DNA of 64,000 bases from Maratus speciosus (GCA_963932465.1 OZ010786.1:594755038-594819037); one strand, 5' to 3'; positions 10,988-22,596 are shown, counted from the first letter of the stretch. Translations and numbers: made by a program. Notes: generated by a model not told the origin, from the sequence alone.

Positions 10988-11187
10988 CTAACCTTACCGT
11001 GAGCCGTCATTTTGGCGGCTACCATATTAATATGTTTCGGTTCAAACCAGAAATTTGATTATGAAATAAGTTTAAAAGATACAAATAATAAAAATGTTAA
11101 ATAATAAAGTTAAATTGTTTAAAAAAAATTCTGGTGCGAAATATATTTACAAGACTTGACTCAATTCTCCGGTAGTTCCAGTGTTAA
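10988..11187. mobile_element. TTAA MITE family 4, probable copy
   Basis: The region shares AAACCAGAAATTT and AAATTCTGGTGCGAAATAT with the clear family 4 copy at 60829-61026 and ends TCCGGTAGTTCCAGTGTTAA. Its left end overlaps the right TIR of the GGGGTAACTGG element, so the start is ambiguous. Confidence 0.5.
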
Positions 11188-11343
11188 ATATGAAAAGTAA
11201 GTTAAATTTTAATATTTTAAAAAATGAGAAGTTGTAAATTTCATATGCAAGATGTGTCCCAAATGCCATTAACGAGGCTTATGTCAATACCAAGTTTATT
11301 TTTGCTAGAATAGATTTTTAAAAATTAAACGTTTTTAAATCTT

Positions 11344-11670
11344 TCTACACTAAAAAAAAAAGTAACTAATGATGGGGACGCTACCGCCATAAATGATTTT
11401 TTTTATGATCGGAAGTCTTTTTCGTCAAATATTAAGAAAATTATTGGAATCAGAACTATACAGTTATTTTTCATAAAAAAATGAAAATTGGTAGTTTTTT
11501 ACGGAAATTTTCTATAAACACGCTGCAGCCGATAGTTTTAAAATTGAAGACTTGATTTAACAGTTCTTTCATGTTGAAATCAGCCAAAATAGTTCCGTTA
11601 AAAAAAGTGTTGATAGAAAAGTAACTAAACTTAGAGATTTAACCATCTTTTGCAGGAACATATTTGACAA
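11344..11670 (+). repeat. Dispersed repeat, partner of 38220-38510
   Basis: From AAGTAACTAATGATGG to AACTAAACTTAGAGATTTAA this stretch aligns by eye with 38220-38510. Shared blocks include ATTAAGAAAATTATTG, AACACGCTG and GTTCCGTTAAAAAAAG. It is non-coding; the class is unknown and could be a retroelement fragment. Confidence 0.6.
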
Positions 11671-12076
11671 GCTTGAGATATATAGATAAGAACAGCAGGA
11701 TATGTATCATAATAAGATGGATTTCGCAAGGCGCAGCCAGCTTGCTTTCATCATAAATGTAAAATAAAATATGTGTTAATATATAAAAACCGATTTTTTA
11801 GAAATTAACAAAAATTGTAATTTATACGATAAAAGTTTACATTAAAAAATGCATTAAAATTGATATGCTTGCATTAAAAAACACACAATTAAAATAAATG
11901 GAAGAAATGCATGTCGTCATGTCCCCAGTTTGACGTAAGATAATCAAAGAAATATAAATTTATTAATAACAAGAATACGATAGAAAATATACTCACAATG
12001 TTGTCAAATGAATTGATTTTAAAAAATCTAAAAACAGAAGGTAATAACATTAAAAAAACAGCAAATGGATACTTAT
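11671..12076. other. AT-rich stretch, nothing recognised
   Basis: No repeat or coding similarity seen. Confidence 0.5.
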
Positions 12077-13496
12077 ACACTATATGGCCAAAGGTGACCG
12101 GTCACTTGCGACTTTAGGCGTTTTATTAAATATCTAGAAAAATGCATTAGGAATTAACCTGAAACTGCAGGTGTGTAAACAGTATAGTTTAGGTCATATA
12201 TTTCCGCGAAGATATTTTCCCTAAACTCCATAGGGGACCGTCAACAAATTGAAAAAGAACTAGTATCTTTTGTATAACTGTGAAAAAACTAATGTAGCAA
12301 AAACGTTCAAACACGACATTATTAATCAGAGGCTTATTGTAATATACTGTGTTCATTTTTATGAGTATAGCATGTATACGCGTAGAGAAATTAAGGTTTT
12401 TATAAAAACAGTCCCAAATTTCGCCAAGTGTTTTGCTTATAATCTTCAGAGATCTTAATATAAAAAAAAGTTCTTTTCAGACAATCTGACAAACAATATT
12501 GTACACAATACTCTGAAATCAGCAATAAAAAATAATAACGATTGGATGAAATATGAGCAGGTTTACTAGAAAATGTTTCAGTGCGCTTGCGCGAATGTAA
12601 TCAAAATATAATATGCATAATCTATTAACTAAGTATATAGAGCAAGTTTTTGTGAAAGACTCTAAATCATAGCTTGAAAATTCTGAAAATTATCGCCGAT
12701 AGAATAAGCTCGAAATCCGTTGTTCCCAAAAAGAAGCAAAACGATGAGGGGTTGTATCAAATATCTGTTGATTAGTGCCAAGATAGCGTACACAATATTG
12801 CACGTACTACTATATTTCGATACCACCCCTCATCTTTTAACTTCCTTTTGGGAAAAACGGATTTCGAGCTTATTCTATAGACGATAATTTGCAGAATTTT
12901 CAAGCTATGATTTTGAGACTTTCACAGAAGTTGCTCTATATACTTAGCTAATACATTATGTACATTATACTTTGATTGCATTCGTGCAAGCGCACTAAAA
13001 CATTTTTTAGTAAACCGTATCATTTTTATCCAATTTTTACTGTTTTGTAATTCTGATTGCAGAGTGTTGTGTACAATCTTGTTTGTCATGTTTTCTGAAA
13101 AGACCTTTATTTTATATTAAGAACTCTGCAATTTATAAGCAAAAAACTTGGCGAAATTTAGGACTGTTTTTATAAAAACTTTAATTTGTCTACGACTATA
13201 CATGCTATCCTTTTAAAAATGAACATGTTACATTACAATATGCCACTTATTAGTAATCTCGAGTTTGAACGCTTTTGCTACATTAGTTTTTACAGAATTA
13301 TCCAAAAGATATTCCTTCTTTTTTAATTTGTTGACGGTCCCCTATGGGGTTCCCGGAAAAAAAATTTCGCGGAAATATATGACCTGTATTATACGGTTTA
13401 CACACCTGCAGTTTCAGGTTAATTCCTCATGTATTTTTCTATATATATAACAAAATGTCTAAAATCGCAAGTGACCGGCCACCTTTGGCCATATAG
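12077..13496. mobile_element. 1.4-kb foldback element with ~690-bp arms
   Basis: Arms 12077-12764 and about 12812-13496 are inverted copies of each other throughout, roughly 80-85% alike by eye, around a 47-bp loop. The tips read CTATATGGCCAAAGGTGACC. Matching internal blocks include CCTGAAACTGCAGGTGTGTA, CCATAGGGGACCGTCAACAA and GAAATCCGTTGTTCCC against its partner. The tip resembles ends of Tc1/mariner-type elements (TATGGCCAAA), with a possible TA flank on the right. The short frames inside are chance frames in the arms. A transcript would fold into a very long hairpin. Confidence 0.85.
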
Positions 13497-13788
13497 TAAA
13501 TTAGAAAACATTTTATCAAGCACGATATTCCACGATATTAGTCAGTCGCAAATGATTTGTGTTTGAACATAGTAAGCGATTAAGTAAAAATTACTATATT
13601 CAAATTGCCCGAAGAACTGCGATACTACATAATGAAAAAAAAGGAAAATGGAGAGTAGATCAATGTTTAAATTTATATAAGAAAAATTCTGTATCAGTAT
13701 CAGTAATTCAACATGAAAAAAATTACAATTTTGCCCTTTTCCAAGACAGTCGGAGGGTTTTAAATAAGGGAATGTTTTTCTTTTTCTT

Positions 13789-13826
<38 letters not shown>

Positions 13827-14370
13827 AAGAACACAAATAACATAAAAAATATAGAAAAAAAATTATTTATATATGCCGATTCATCATGAGGAGAAATATA
13901 CTCTGCGGATAATTTCTAATATAATACATATGATACATGATATATATCATGTATATATAGCATTAGTGGTACCGTATTTTAACAAAAATGATAAAATTTA
14001 ATATTTAAAACATTTTTGTAAAACAAAACAAAAAGGCTGCCTTCTGCAGGCATAAATTAAAATTAATATTAAAATAAATTATTCTTAAATATCTGCACTG
14101 TAAATTTGGATGGCCAAAATTATATTTTGTGCTAAGCAAATTTAAATGAATTAGTTTATAAATAAACACACCTTTTGGGGAAAAAATATATTTTGGTAAA
14201 AAGTAATTCACGCGATACTGTTTTATGATTATGATTGTTTTTGTTAAATGAATTTCAATAGCAATATAAAAACAAGCTTGTTGACGATCCATTAAAGGCC
14301 CATCTGCATATAAGAATTAAAATATGGTTTTCTTTATCATTTAAATTTCCCCAAAAATTATCCTAATTCA
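13497..14370. other. AT-rich stretch with a 31-T run and small palindrome
   Basis: A pyrimidine tract ends in about 31 T at 13791-13821. A perfect 22-bp palindrome, ATACATGATAT and its complement, lies at 13933-13954. Frames overlapping the T-run are low-complexity and not genes. Confidence 0.6.
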
Positions 14371-14661
14371 TTAACCCTTTGCATATCTCTACCGGAGAGC
14401 AGGCTACAGAGTGGTCAATTATTTTGCAATCAATTAGTTTTTTAAATTATTTATATAGCGAATTACTACAAGTCTTGCAATAAAAAGCTCATCACGAAGG
14501 AGTTGAGATAGTCACGATAAATCTAAAAGGAAAATTTTCGTAAAGAAATAATGGTGTTTTTTTTTTAATATTTAGTCTTTATAAAAAAGAGACCGCTTCG
14601 AGGTCAGCGGGAAAATCATCCATCATATGACTTTTTAATTGCCAGGACATCAAAGAGTTAA
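14371..14661. mobile_element. TTAA MITE, family 5, copy a
   Basis: TTAA is at 14371-14374 and 14658-14661. The interior shares AATTACTACAAG, AAATTTTCGTAA and AAAGAGACCGCTTCGAGG with 62148-62330. TIRs are weak beyond CCCTTTG against CTCTTTG. It is non-coding. Confidence 0.6.
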
Positions 14662-15210
14662 TAACCGTGTTACTGTAAGATGAAAAAAAAATCATGAATA
14701 TTATTTACCATGCACGTTTCTGTATAACTGTGTTTGTAGATATCCATTTTTTGTTCTTTGTACTATTTTTAAAGAAAGATAATCTTCTAAGTTATTCGTT
14801 TATTTCCATAATAGCTTCTGGTCAAGTCAGCATCGATAAATAATAATACTGTTTGCAACGTTGATATTTTATTTATCTTTTATTCTTGATATGTTATTGA
14901 AAATGCCTTTTTTTATCTTTTTGGTCAGTCTTGTGAACTAGTTATATTTTTCAGTTCATAAGCAGCACTTTTCATTGTAAACTTTTTCTACTTTAAGTTG
15001 GTCAGCATGCATGAATACTCCAAGATTTGTTGAAATTCTTGCTTTCAACTTTTCTGTTATTGTATGTATGATCTAATTCAATAAAAGCCCTTACTGACAA
15101 TTTAATTTTTTTCAAATGAAACAGAATATTTTTTTAACATAATGTATGTTTGAAACCATGTTTTGCAATAAATCCAATATACAATTCACCAAACAACATG
15201 CCAAGGGATA
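14662..15210. other. AT-rich stretch, nothing recognised
   Basis: No coding motif or repeat structure seen. Confidence 0.5.
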
Positions 15211-15524
15211 ATAATTCTTTTCATGGTATGTTTCTATAACGTTTGAAATCAACACGGCTTTCGAGGAACGTTTCTACAACAAATACAATAAAAATCAAAA
15301 AAGAAGATTTTCGTTTGAAGAAACTCGTATTATAAAAGAACATCATTTGGGATCTTCGAATTTATGTAGCATCTGAAAATTTCAGAAATATACTTAGTAA
15401 ATCTTCAGCTCCCTTACTTATTCCCCTTTGAACGCAATTATGTTTTAAATTCTAAACAATATTATTTCATGGTAAAATTCTACAACTTTTGAATTCGACA
15501 CGGTTTTCGAGATACGTTTCTACA

Positions 15525-15555
<31 letters not shown>

Positions 15556-15698
15556 ATTTTTGTTTGAAAAAAACTCGTATTATAATAGTTCACAATTTAG
15601 GATCTTCGAATTTATGTAGCATCTGAAAATCGTAGAAATGTACTTCACAAATCTTCAACTCCCCTATTTATTTCCTTTTGAACGCTATTATGTTTTAA
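15211..15698 (+). repeat. Tandem duplication, two ~248-bp units
   Basis: The units run about 15211-15450 and 15458-15698. Shared blocks include GATCTTCGAATTTATGTAGC, AACTCGTATTATAA and TTTGAACGC-ATTATGTTTTA. The second unit carries a run of about 28 A (15524-15551) where the first has a short A-rich mix. Confidence 0.8.
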
Positions 15699-18600
15699 GG
15701 AGTCCCAGAATTTTAATGCTTCAAACATTTCGAAATTTTAATTTTTTTAGACTACTATCTTTTTTAACTACTATCTTTTCTGATTAGACATGTTTCTTGA
15801 AATTTCCTTTAGAGCAGAAGTTGTGACTTTTAGAATTATATCCACTCAATTGTTGATGCGGCGATTCCTAAACTTTGAAGTCCTTTTCCTGCAAATAGCG
15901 TCTTTTTGGAAAAACGCGCACAATTTCTCAAAAACTAATGAATATTTTTTAATGAAATTTTCAAAACAAATGCTTCATCTTATTCTGTATAAACTTAACC
16001 TAAAATTTCCTTTTTAGTATTCAAAAAGTGTTTTTTTAGGTGATTATACTATTGAAATTTTAGACTTTTGTATTAGCTAAATACAACTTTGTATTAAAAA
16101 TATCAAAATGCTCAAAATACATATTTATTTAGGTTCAGGTTAATTATTACAATCTGAAGTATAGGCAGGCACCAAAATGTCCATTCTAGTCGCAAAATGT
16201 ATTTTGTAATCAATCCTGCGTTTAAGCTGTTACACCATTTTTCTGCTCGTCAAATGTCAGACAGTTTGGAGCCCCCTGTAAATGCTAATTCTGCAACTGG
16301 AATTTTTTTTAAATATATGAAATGAAATAATATACTTATATCTGGCTCCCTCCTCCCCCCACATTTTTTTTAATCACATACAATTTAAGATATTAAATGT
16401 TGAAAATAGTCTTTTTTTTTTATTCTTTCGAATTTTAAGAGTCCTGAGACCACTTAAATTCTAAACAATAGTAAGTATTCTCTTGAACGATATAATCTAT
16501 TTTTGCATTTTTGCATACTGCTCGGATTTCTTCTCCTTATTTTTTTTTAATACTACGCCATTTCATGGGTCATTAAAATGGAATAAAAGCAGAATTTGCC
16601 CCTCGGGTACAGTAAACCGTTGTTACCAAAATGTTACAGTTCCTTGCAAAAAGAAGATAATGCATTACATTATAAATAAATACAAACTTTCTGAATATGT
16701 TATTAGCCCGTAAGACATTGTTATTGAATCTTTAGAAAAGTGATAAATATATCTAATTACTTGACAATCATGTACAGTATTCTGAAATAATAAAAAATAC
16801 TTTAATATTTTAATGGTCTGTAATATTTAAAAACAAGAAGTAAAGTAAAATTTTCCGTTCTTAATGTTTTTTATTGAGATTTTGATTTGTTTAAATGGAA
16901 GCTAATTAACTCTTTAATTAAATAGAATAAATAAAATAAAATGATTGCAAACCTGATATATATATATATATGTGTGTGTGTAATATAAAATTATAAACCA
17001 AAATAAATAAACAATTTCATATTATTGTAGGTATCTTATATATTTTCAATATATTACAATGGTTAGCTAAATGTGTAGCATTAATAATTTTACATTATAA
17101 TAATATCTGTATAAGATCCCTTATATTCAGTATGAGATTAAGCAACTTCAATCTGTACTTTTTCTCTTGTATAAGTCTATGATCGGATGAGTACGATATA
17201 TTTATGCCAGAGTTAAAAAAAAAATGGTTAAAATTTTTAAAAGTTATGCTAAATTTTCTTAAGGCAAAGTTAATGTTTCTTTCAAATTTTTTTTTCTACA
17301 TGAGAAAAATTTCATTTATTAATACATAAATATCATATGACATGAGAGAAAAAAGATGATATTTGACATGCTTTGGTGGGGTCAGGGCATGTACAAAAAA
17401 TTGTGATACATAATGAAATATATTAATTTTGAACAAAAATTAATGATTTATTTTGTTACTTATATGCAATCTAAAAACTTCCTATTATACTAATATGTTT
17501 GTGATACCAAAATTTTACGGGCTGTTTTCGTATAAGTTTATCTCCCCACTCTTCACTATGTATAACAACTAAATGTTTTTTTTTGTTGTTGACACATTAT
17601 GATCAAGTAAAATAATTTTTTGATAAAATTTGGCGCACCTATGTTAAAAAGCTTGCTGTCTCACACCGAAAAGAACATTATGGTTATCAATATTGCATTC
17701 ATGTTGTCTTTGATTATAATTTAAAAAATATATATATACGTGTACATAGTTTTTCATAAAAATTTATTTTCTGTAGCATCTCTTTTTGTAGAATAATTCC
17801 TAAATAAAATATCTCCAGATATAAGTTCAGCACATGTTTTTATTGAGGTTATTGCTGAAATATATTAAAATTGTGATTTCTTGTGTGGCAGTTTATTATA
17901 AGGTATGAAAATATTAATGATACATTGCATGAAGAAAGACATAAACAAAAAGGCAACTATAGAACACCAACGGACCAAATGAAAATCGCACTAATAATCA
18001 AGATAACCTGATTGTTATCTTTTCATTTCTTTAATATCTAAGAATAAAAAAGCCAAAAATCATTTTAAAAAGAGATTATATTTATAAATATTAGCTTCAA
18101 ATATATTTTTTCTAAATTAATGAAATTAATATGTAAATTGAAAATTTCCATGAAAGAAAAAAATTGCAAATGTGCCGTGAATTTCGTAGTCAAGAAAACG
18201 TGATGTTCGTTTATGGAATAGTTGGATTAGTGGATAGACATTGAAGAACAATAAACTTTTCGCCATTTTTTTTATTTCACCCTTGTAATTGTTTTTCTTT
18301 ATATTTTATTTGCCAAAGATTGTATATTGCATTTATTACAAAACATGGTTTCAACTATCTATTATATTAAACATTTTTTATTTCATTTGAAATTAATTCA
18401 ATACAATATAAAATATATTCTTGTAAATGTGTACTAAAATTATTCTTTCAGGGACTTGTTTGAAATTTTCATATTGTTAAATACGCTGTTGTCTGAAATT
18501 TAAACAGCAAACACTAATTCTGTTTAATTGTGAGTATCCGAAAGGTAATGACATGATTATTAGTTGCAGAAAAAATGTTTTATCCGTGATCACAACCAGT

Positions 18601-18713
18601 CCATGTGACGTCACAATCACCTCTCAAATTATCACATTTTTCACAGTAAGCTCGGTGGACAAAAATGAAATTTTTTTCATTCCTATCATTATTATTCTAA
18701 GCTAAAGGATACT
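15699..18713. other. 3-kb AT-rich stretch without a supported gene
   Basis: Chance frames at 15790-16017 and 16483-16713 show no recognisable motif. AATTCTAAACAATA occurs at 15448 and again at 16456, and GGAGTCCCAG (15699) is loosely inverted against TCCTGAGACC (16443), so an old insert between them is possible but weak. A TA/TG microsatellite is at 16958-16982. Nothing else stands out. Confidence 0.5.
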
Positions 18714-18819
18714 TCAAAAATATATATTCTAAAATCACACTCAAAATATATATTAAACATTTAATTGCTAAAAAGGACGTCAAATGTTAATAAAATACAT
18801 TAAAAGATCTTAATAATTT

Positions 18820-18855
18820 GACATGTTTCGATTGAATTTACTCAATCATCATCAG
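18820..18855 (-). ncRNA. Hammerhead-ribozyme-like motif, left palindrome arm
   Basis: Read on the minus strand: CTGATGA, a stem of GATTGA pairing with TCAATC, GAAA, then CATGTC. It is the mirror copy of the motif at 19011-19046, with the same core and the same bulged T before the stem. Confidence 0.5.
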
Positions 18856-19010
18856 AAAAACAAATAAACACAAAGATGGAAAATGACAATAAACTATTAC
18901 AAATGAAATTTAAAAATAAATAATTTTTTTAAAATTATTTATTTATTTATTTTAAAATTTCATTTGTAATAGTTTATTGTCATTTTCCATCTTTGTGTTT
19001 ATTTGTTTTT

Positions 19011-19046
19011 CTGATGATGATTGAGTAAATTCAATCGAAACATGTC
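19011..19046 (+). ncRNA. Hammerhead-ribozyme-like motif, right palindrome arm
   Basis: The conserved box CTGATGA is at 19011-19017. After one T, GATTGA (19019-19024) pairs with TCAATC (19031-19036) to form stem II. GAAA follows at 19037-19040, then CATGTC. ACATGT is self-complementary, which would give a very short stem III ending in U with C as the cleavage base. Small hammerheads with a minimal stem III, able to act as dimers, are known from Penelope-like retroelements. Stem I is weak here (TTT against AAA). The core is seen; activity is inference. Confidence 0.5.
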
Positions 19047-19152
19047 AAATTATTAAGATCTTTTAATGTATTTTATTAACATTTGACGTCCTTTTTAGCA
19101 ATTAAATGTTTAATATATATTTTGAGTGTGTTTTTAGAATATATATTTTTGA

Positions 19153-20084
19153 AATATTTTTAATGGACGTATAAGAGAACTTCTGTTTATAATTTAATAA
19201 AGGATACTTGGTTACTCTAGAAATATATCACTGTGACTGCTGCTTTGCGACGAGTCTGAAGGTGATCTTACAACAAAGTTATCTTGTGATTCTTGCGTGA
19301 CCGTTATTTGGTGACTATATTGAAACAAGATGAGTTCATTTCACTGTCACTTGGGAACCCGTCAAAAAGCAACTATGGTGGTTTGTTTACAAAGGAGTCT
19401 CCAAATGACGGTCACATGAGAATCACAAAGTGACTTTATTACAATGCCACTTCTAGACTCATTGAAAAAGAACAGTCAAAGTGGCCTCTCAGTGCAATCA
19501 CCAAATGATGTTTATTTTGAGTTATTTTGAGATTATATAATAGATGTCACATTTTAGTTCAACATTGTCATTCTGACATTTGCGACCACTTGCGAGGGGA
19601 AATTGACTTCATATTGGCTGGCTGTGTTGTACGGAAAGTACTTGTTTGCTACACCTGATATTTATGCCACTTTATTTTGATTACTCCAAATTAGCAAAAT
19701 TAATTGTTTGTATTTGCTGCTTTTGAATACCAGTGCAGTATGCGTTTACGATAAAAATTTAAACTTCATGAATAACAAACCCATATAAAAGTATATTGTG
19801 TATTATTTAGATTCCGTAACTTACATTTTATGTAATTAATGTTGTAAAGCACACACAAAACATGATATCAGAAAAATGACTCCTAAATTCAGAATTTTTA
19901 ATTCAGTCAAAATGAAGTTTTTCATGTATTTGAAAATGAAAAAGAAAAGTGTAATCAGACAGACTTCACGTTCTGAAATTTTTGAAAATACAAATAATAA
20001 CAACATGGCATGTTGAGAAATCACTGTAATGTAAAACTGTATAAAACCTTTTCGTATGGACAGAAAAGTTGCAAAAATTTTTAT
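19153..20084. other. Non-coding stretch, partly rich in GTGAC/GTCAC
   Basis: Between about 19230 and 19580 the motif GTGAC or its complement recurs many times (for example near 19230, 19300, 19352 and 19410), and the region is richer in GC than its neighbours. It may be a worn TIR element with subterminal repeats, but I found no ends. The rest is AT-rich. Confidence 0.35.
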
Positions 20085-20292
20085 TTAACCCTTTGGCAAG
20101 TAATTGCGGTACTGTAATGTCGAATTCACACCGGAATCTTTCAAAAATTTTATTGCAAATTAAGGAAAAGCAAATTTGCTCCCTTTTTTCCACCAAAGTT
20201 AGAAATGTAAAGTTTAATAAAATTTTTCTGGTGCGAATCTTCATTAATCGTAGGTGGGATTTAATATAGCCCACCGCCCCTCAAAGGGTTAA
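20085..20292. mobile_element. TTAA MITE, family 3, copy a
   Basis: TTAA is at 20085-20088 and 20289-20292. It begins CCCTTTGGCAAGTAATTGCG and ends GCCCACCGCCCCTCAAAGGG. The interior (CACCGGAATCTTTCAAAAAT, then its neighbours) matches, inverted, the outer MITE at 58907-60267. Frames across it on both strands are chance. Confidence 0.8.
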
Positions 20293-20335
20293 TAATAAAA
20301 CTATTAATTGCATGCATATTTCAGTAGCAGCAACA

Positions 20336-20369
<34 letters not shown>

Positions 20370-20687
20370 CCAAACAAAAACTGAAAACCTGCAGCAGGAT
20401 TTTGTATGGTAATGCAATCTACAGGTCATACAAAAGTGAAATCAATGTACTGATAAAATTAAAAAATTAAACATTTGATTAAATTTCTTTTGGTAGAATG
20501 TTTGCTATGAACCATTTAAATTAAGATTTACGTAGCATTACATTTATATATCTAAACAAAAAATCTACATATATTCCATGTAATTTATTGTACGTTTAAA
20601 TAATGCATCCAAGAATATACAACACTTAATTTCGCCCTATTTTTAAAGGGAGAACAGATTGCCCTTATTTTATCCCCTTAACCCTCT
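20293..20687. other. AT-rich stretch with a 31-T run
   Basis: A run of about 31 T is at 20339-20369. No other structure seen. Confidence 0.6.
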
Positions 20688-20979
20688 CACTGCGTAATTG
20701 TTTTATCAAAATAGCTTCAAAAATTGCGCATTTAATTCCTTCGCGACGAGCGTTTTTTAACCTTTTTTTCACCGGTTTTTCAAAACAAAAATTTTCGTCT
20801 GGTTTAATCGGGAAAAATGCTACGATTAGATAAGGCAAAATTTACCATAAAAAGTAACTGGTGGGAATGATCAAGGAGAGTTAATTAGACGGGAAAAATG
20901 CATGATATCTCGGGTCGCGCAAATTTTGCTACTTTTACGTTGACGAGAAACTCTCGGGTTGCGCAGCGAGATGGTATTT
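20688..20979. mobile_element. TTAA MITE, family 1, copy b
   Basis: It starts TTAA-CCCTCTCACTGCGTAATTG and ends GGTTGCGCAGCGAGATGG, where the last TTAA has become TATT. It is longer than copy a, with an extra stretch before the right end. It is immediately followed by a family 7 MITE. Confidence 0.75.
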
Positions 20980-20993
20980 TTCACTCCCGTGAT

Positions 20994-21174
20994 CATGGTT
21001 TGTATGCCTCCTTGAATTTTTCAGTCCAGAAAATTTTTCGGCACCAGTATTTTTTTAATAGAAAATCTCTTCTTAAAGGAATGCGAAATTTTGCGCGTTT
21101 AACTCAAATTTCTTTTCCTATAAAAAGATACTGATAGCTTTCCTGGAGAAATAACGGTATCCGTACGAACCATG
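20994..21174. mobile_element. MITE family 7 (GGTTCGTACG ends), copy a
   Basis: The left end CATGGTTTGTATGCCTCC is inverted against GGTATCCGTACGAACCATG. The interior (AATCTCTTCTTAAAGGAATG, CTGGAGAAATAACGGTATCC) matches 63125-63303. The ends resemble hAT TIRs, but no 8-bp duplication is visible. Confidence 0.75.
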
Positions 21175-22554
21175 ATGATATTCACGGGCTGTGTTTTTGA
21201 TTAAGATTGTTTGATTCCCACCAATTTTATAAAATAGTGTAATTGTCTTCATTCTGGTATCATTTTAACTGCCATTAAATAAGGTGAATATTTCTTAAAA
21301 AAAAATGGAGCCAATAACAAATTTGAATATTTTAACCGAAATTAAACGCGACCGTTAAGAGGTTTAAACGTGTATTTCATAGATTTACATTTTTTATGTA
21401 GAAATAATAAATAAAGCGTATAACATCAGTAAAATAATAGTAAAATATTATCCCTAATTAACCCTTTAATCGCCGCACAATATGATTTACAAACGATTTC
21501 ATAACATCTGTGTCCTGTGTCACGTGAATCGTACTTACATCGAATAAATTAGTTTTTATCAAAATATATTACACATGAAATTTAAATTCGCCGCGTCTTC
21601 GTTTACGAGCTGAGACAGAAATGAAGGCTTTCGCAAGCAGATATGTTTTTATTTCTGCGTTTGTTTCCGGTTAATATTCCGTAACAAAATTAAAACTTCA
21701 TCAAGGATTAAATCAAATATTAAAATAATATAAATAAAACGTAAATTTAACACACAAATAATCGAACTGCGCGCTTAGACCGCAGCCATTATCAGAAGCA
21801 ATGCAGTATGTTTTGTAGTCGGTAGCAACACATTTGGCGATTTTCTCGGTTATTAACTCCTCTTTTTGCGCCACCTCTTTACTAGGCTAACACTAACTGC
21901 ACTACCATCAACTAGATTACAGCAAACTAGTGTTTAACTTCATCTTTTGCAATTTTTAATGCAAAATTTCATTTATTATACACCCTTTTTTTAATTAATC
22001 ATCTTATCTCAATCGTCCTTTTTTTATTCCAATGTTATTCTAAGGTATGAGGGTTGTACCTACTGGCTTTGAAAAATTGGAAATTAACTGGCTTTTTATC
22101 GACTCTTTATTTCTTACTAACTGCATTCATACTTTTTACTCCCTACGGCAACACACATTTGAAAGGCTCGCCATCTATGGATTGTGCGTGAAATTAGCCT
22201 TCAACTGAAAAGACCCTGCCTATCCTGAAATCGCTGTTTTTGTGAAACATTTCGATTTTTTAAAATTAAAGTTCAAACATTTAGAATTCCAAAAATGCCT
22301 TACATGTTGGTTCAGCGGAAATTCGAAGCAAAGTTTTAGCCCGAAAAGTAAACAAAAAACGAACTTTCTGAAACCGGAACTGACCGTTTAAAGAACCACA
22401 TAAACGTAAGCAATACAGTTTAATACACAAATATATAATATTTACATAAATATATAAACTTACAAATATGGTGGATTTTAAAGTTGTAAACTTTATACAT
22501 AATTTTTTGTGCTATATCAAAATCTTAATTTGTGTTTTCATTGTGTTAAATTAA
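21175..22554. other. AT-rich stretch, possible MITE start at 21458
   Basis: A TTAACCCTTTAATCGCCGC start near 21459 looks like a TTAA MITE left end, but I could not find the right end. The rest up to the Copia remnant has no recognisable feature. Confidence 0.4.
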
Positions 22555-22596
22555 CTTCAAAGGGAAAGGGTAAATGCACTTTTAATATTGCAACAC

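Larger units (their letters stand above)
9279..10994. mobile_element. Unclassified 1.7-kb TIR element with GGGGTAACTGG arrays
   Basis: The ends are inverted: AGGTTWGTTGGGGYAACTGG, flanked by TA on both sides (9277-9278, 10995-10996). The core GGGGTAACTGGGAC or its variants occurs nine times, in both orientations, clustered at the two ends: near 9288, 9305, 9635, 9666, 9691, 9712, 10747, 10767 and 10972. Such subterminal repeats are usually transposase-binding sites. No transposase frame is visible, so it is non-autonomous. TA flanks fit Tc1/mariner-type elements, but I do not recognise the family. A poly-C tract sits at about 10733-10746, and two nested MITEs lie at 10125-10400. Confidence 0.75.
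18714..19152. repeat. Near-perfect long palindrome (two ~215-bp arms)
   Basis: The left arm 18714-18927 and right arm 18931-19152 are complementary with only a few differences, around an AT centre. Blocks include TTGACATGTTTCGATTGAAT on the left and its complement on the right. The arms are far better matched than those of the other foldbacks here, so the structure is young or kept alike by conversion. Each arm carries a hammerhead-ribozyme-like motif. The arrangement fits inverted copies of the terminal region of a Penelope-like element; this is inference, as no reverse transcriptase is present. Confidence 0.9.

Noticed and set aside
13559..13828. Frames ending in poly-Phe or starting poly-Lys
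   Set aside because: Produced by the 31-T run; not coding.
15695..16460. 765-bp TIR element between GGAGTCCCAG and TCCTGAGACC
   Set aside because: Only a loose inverted match and no target duplication beyond a common AT-rich word.
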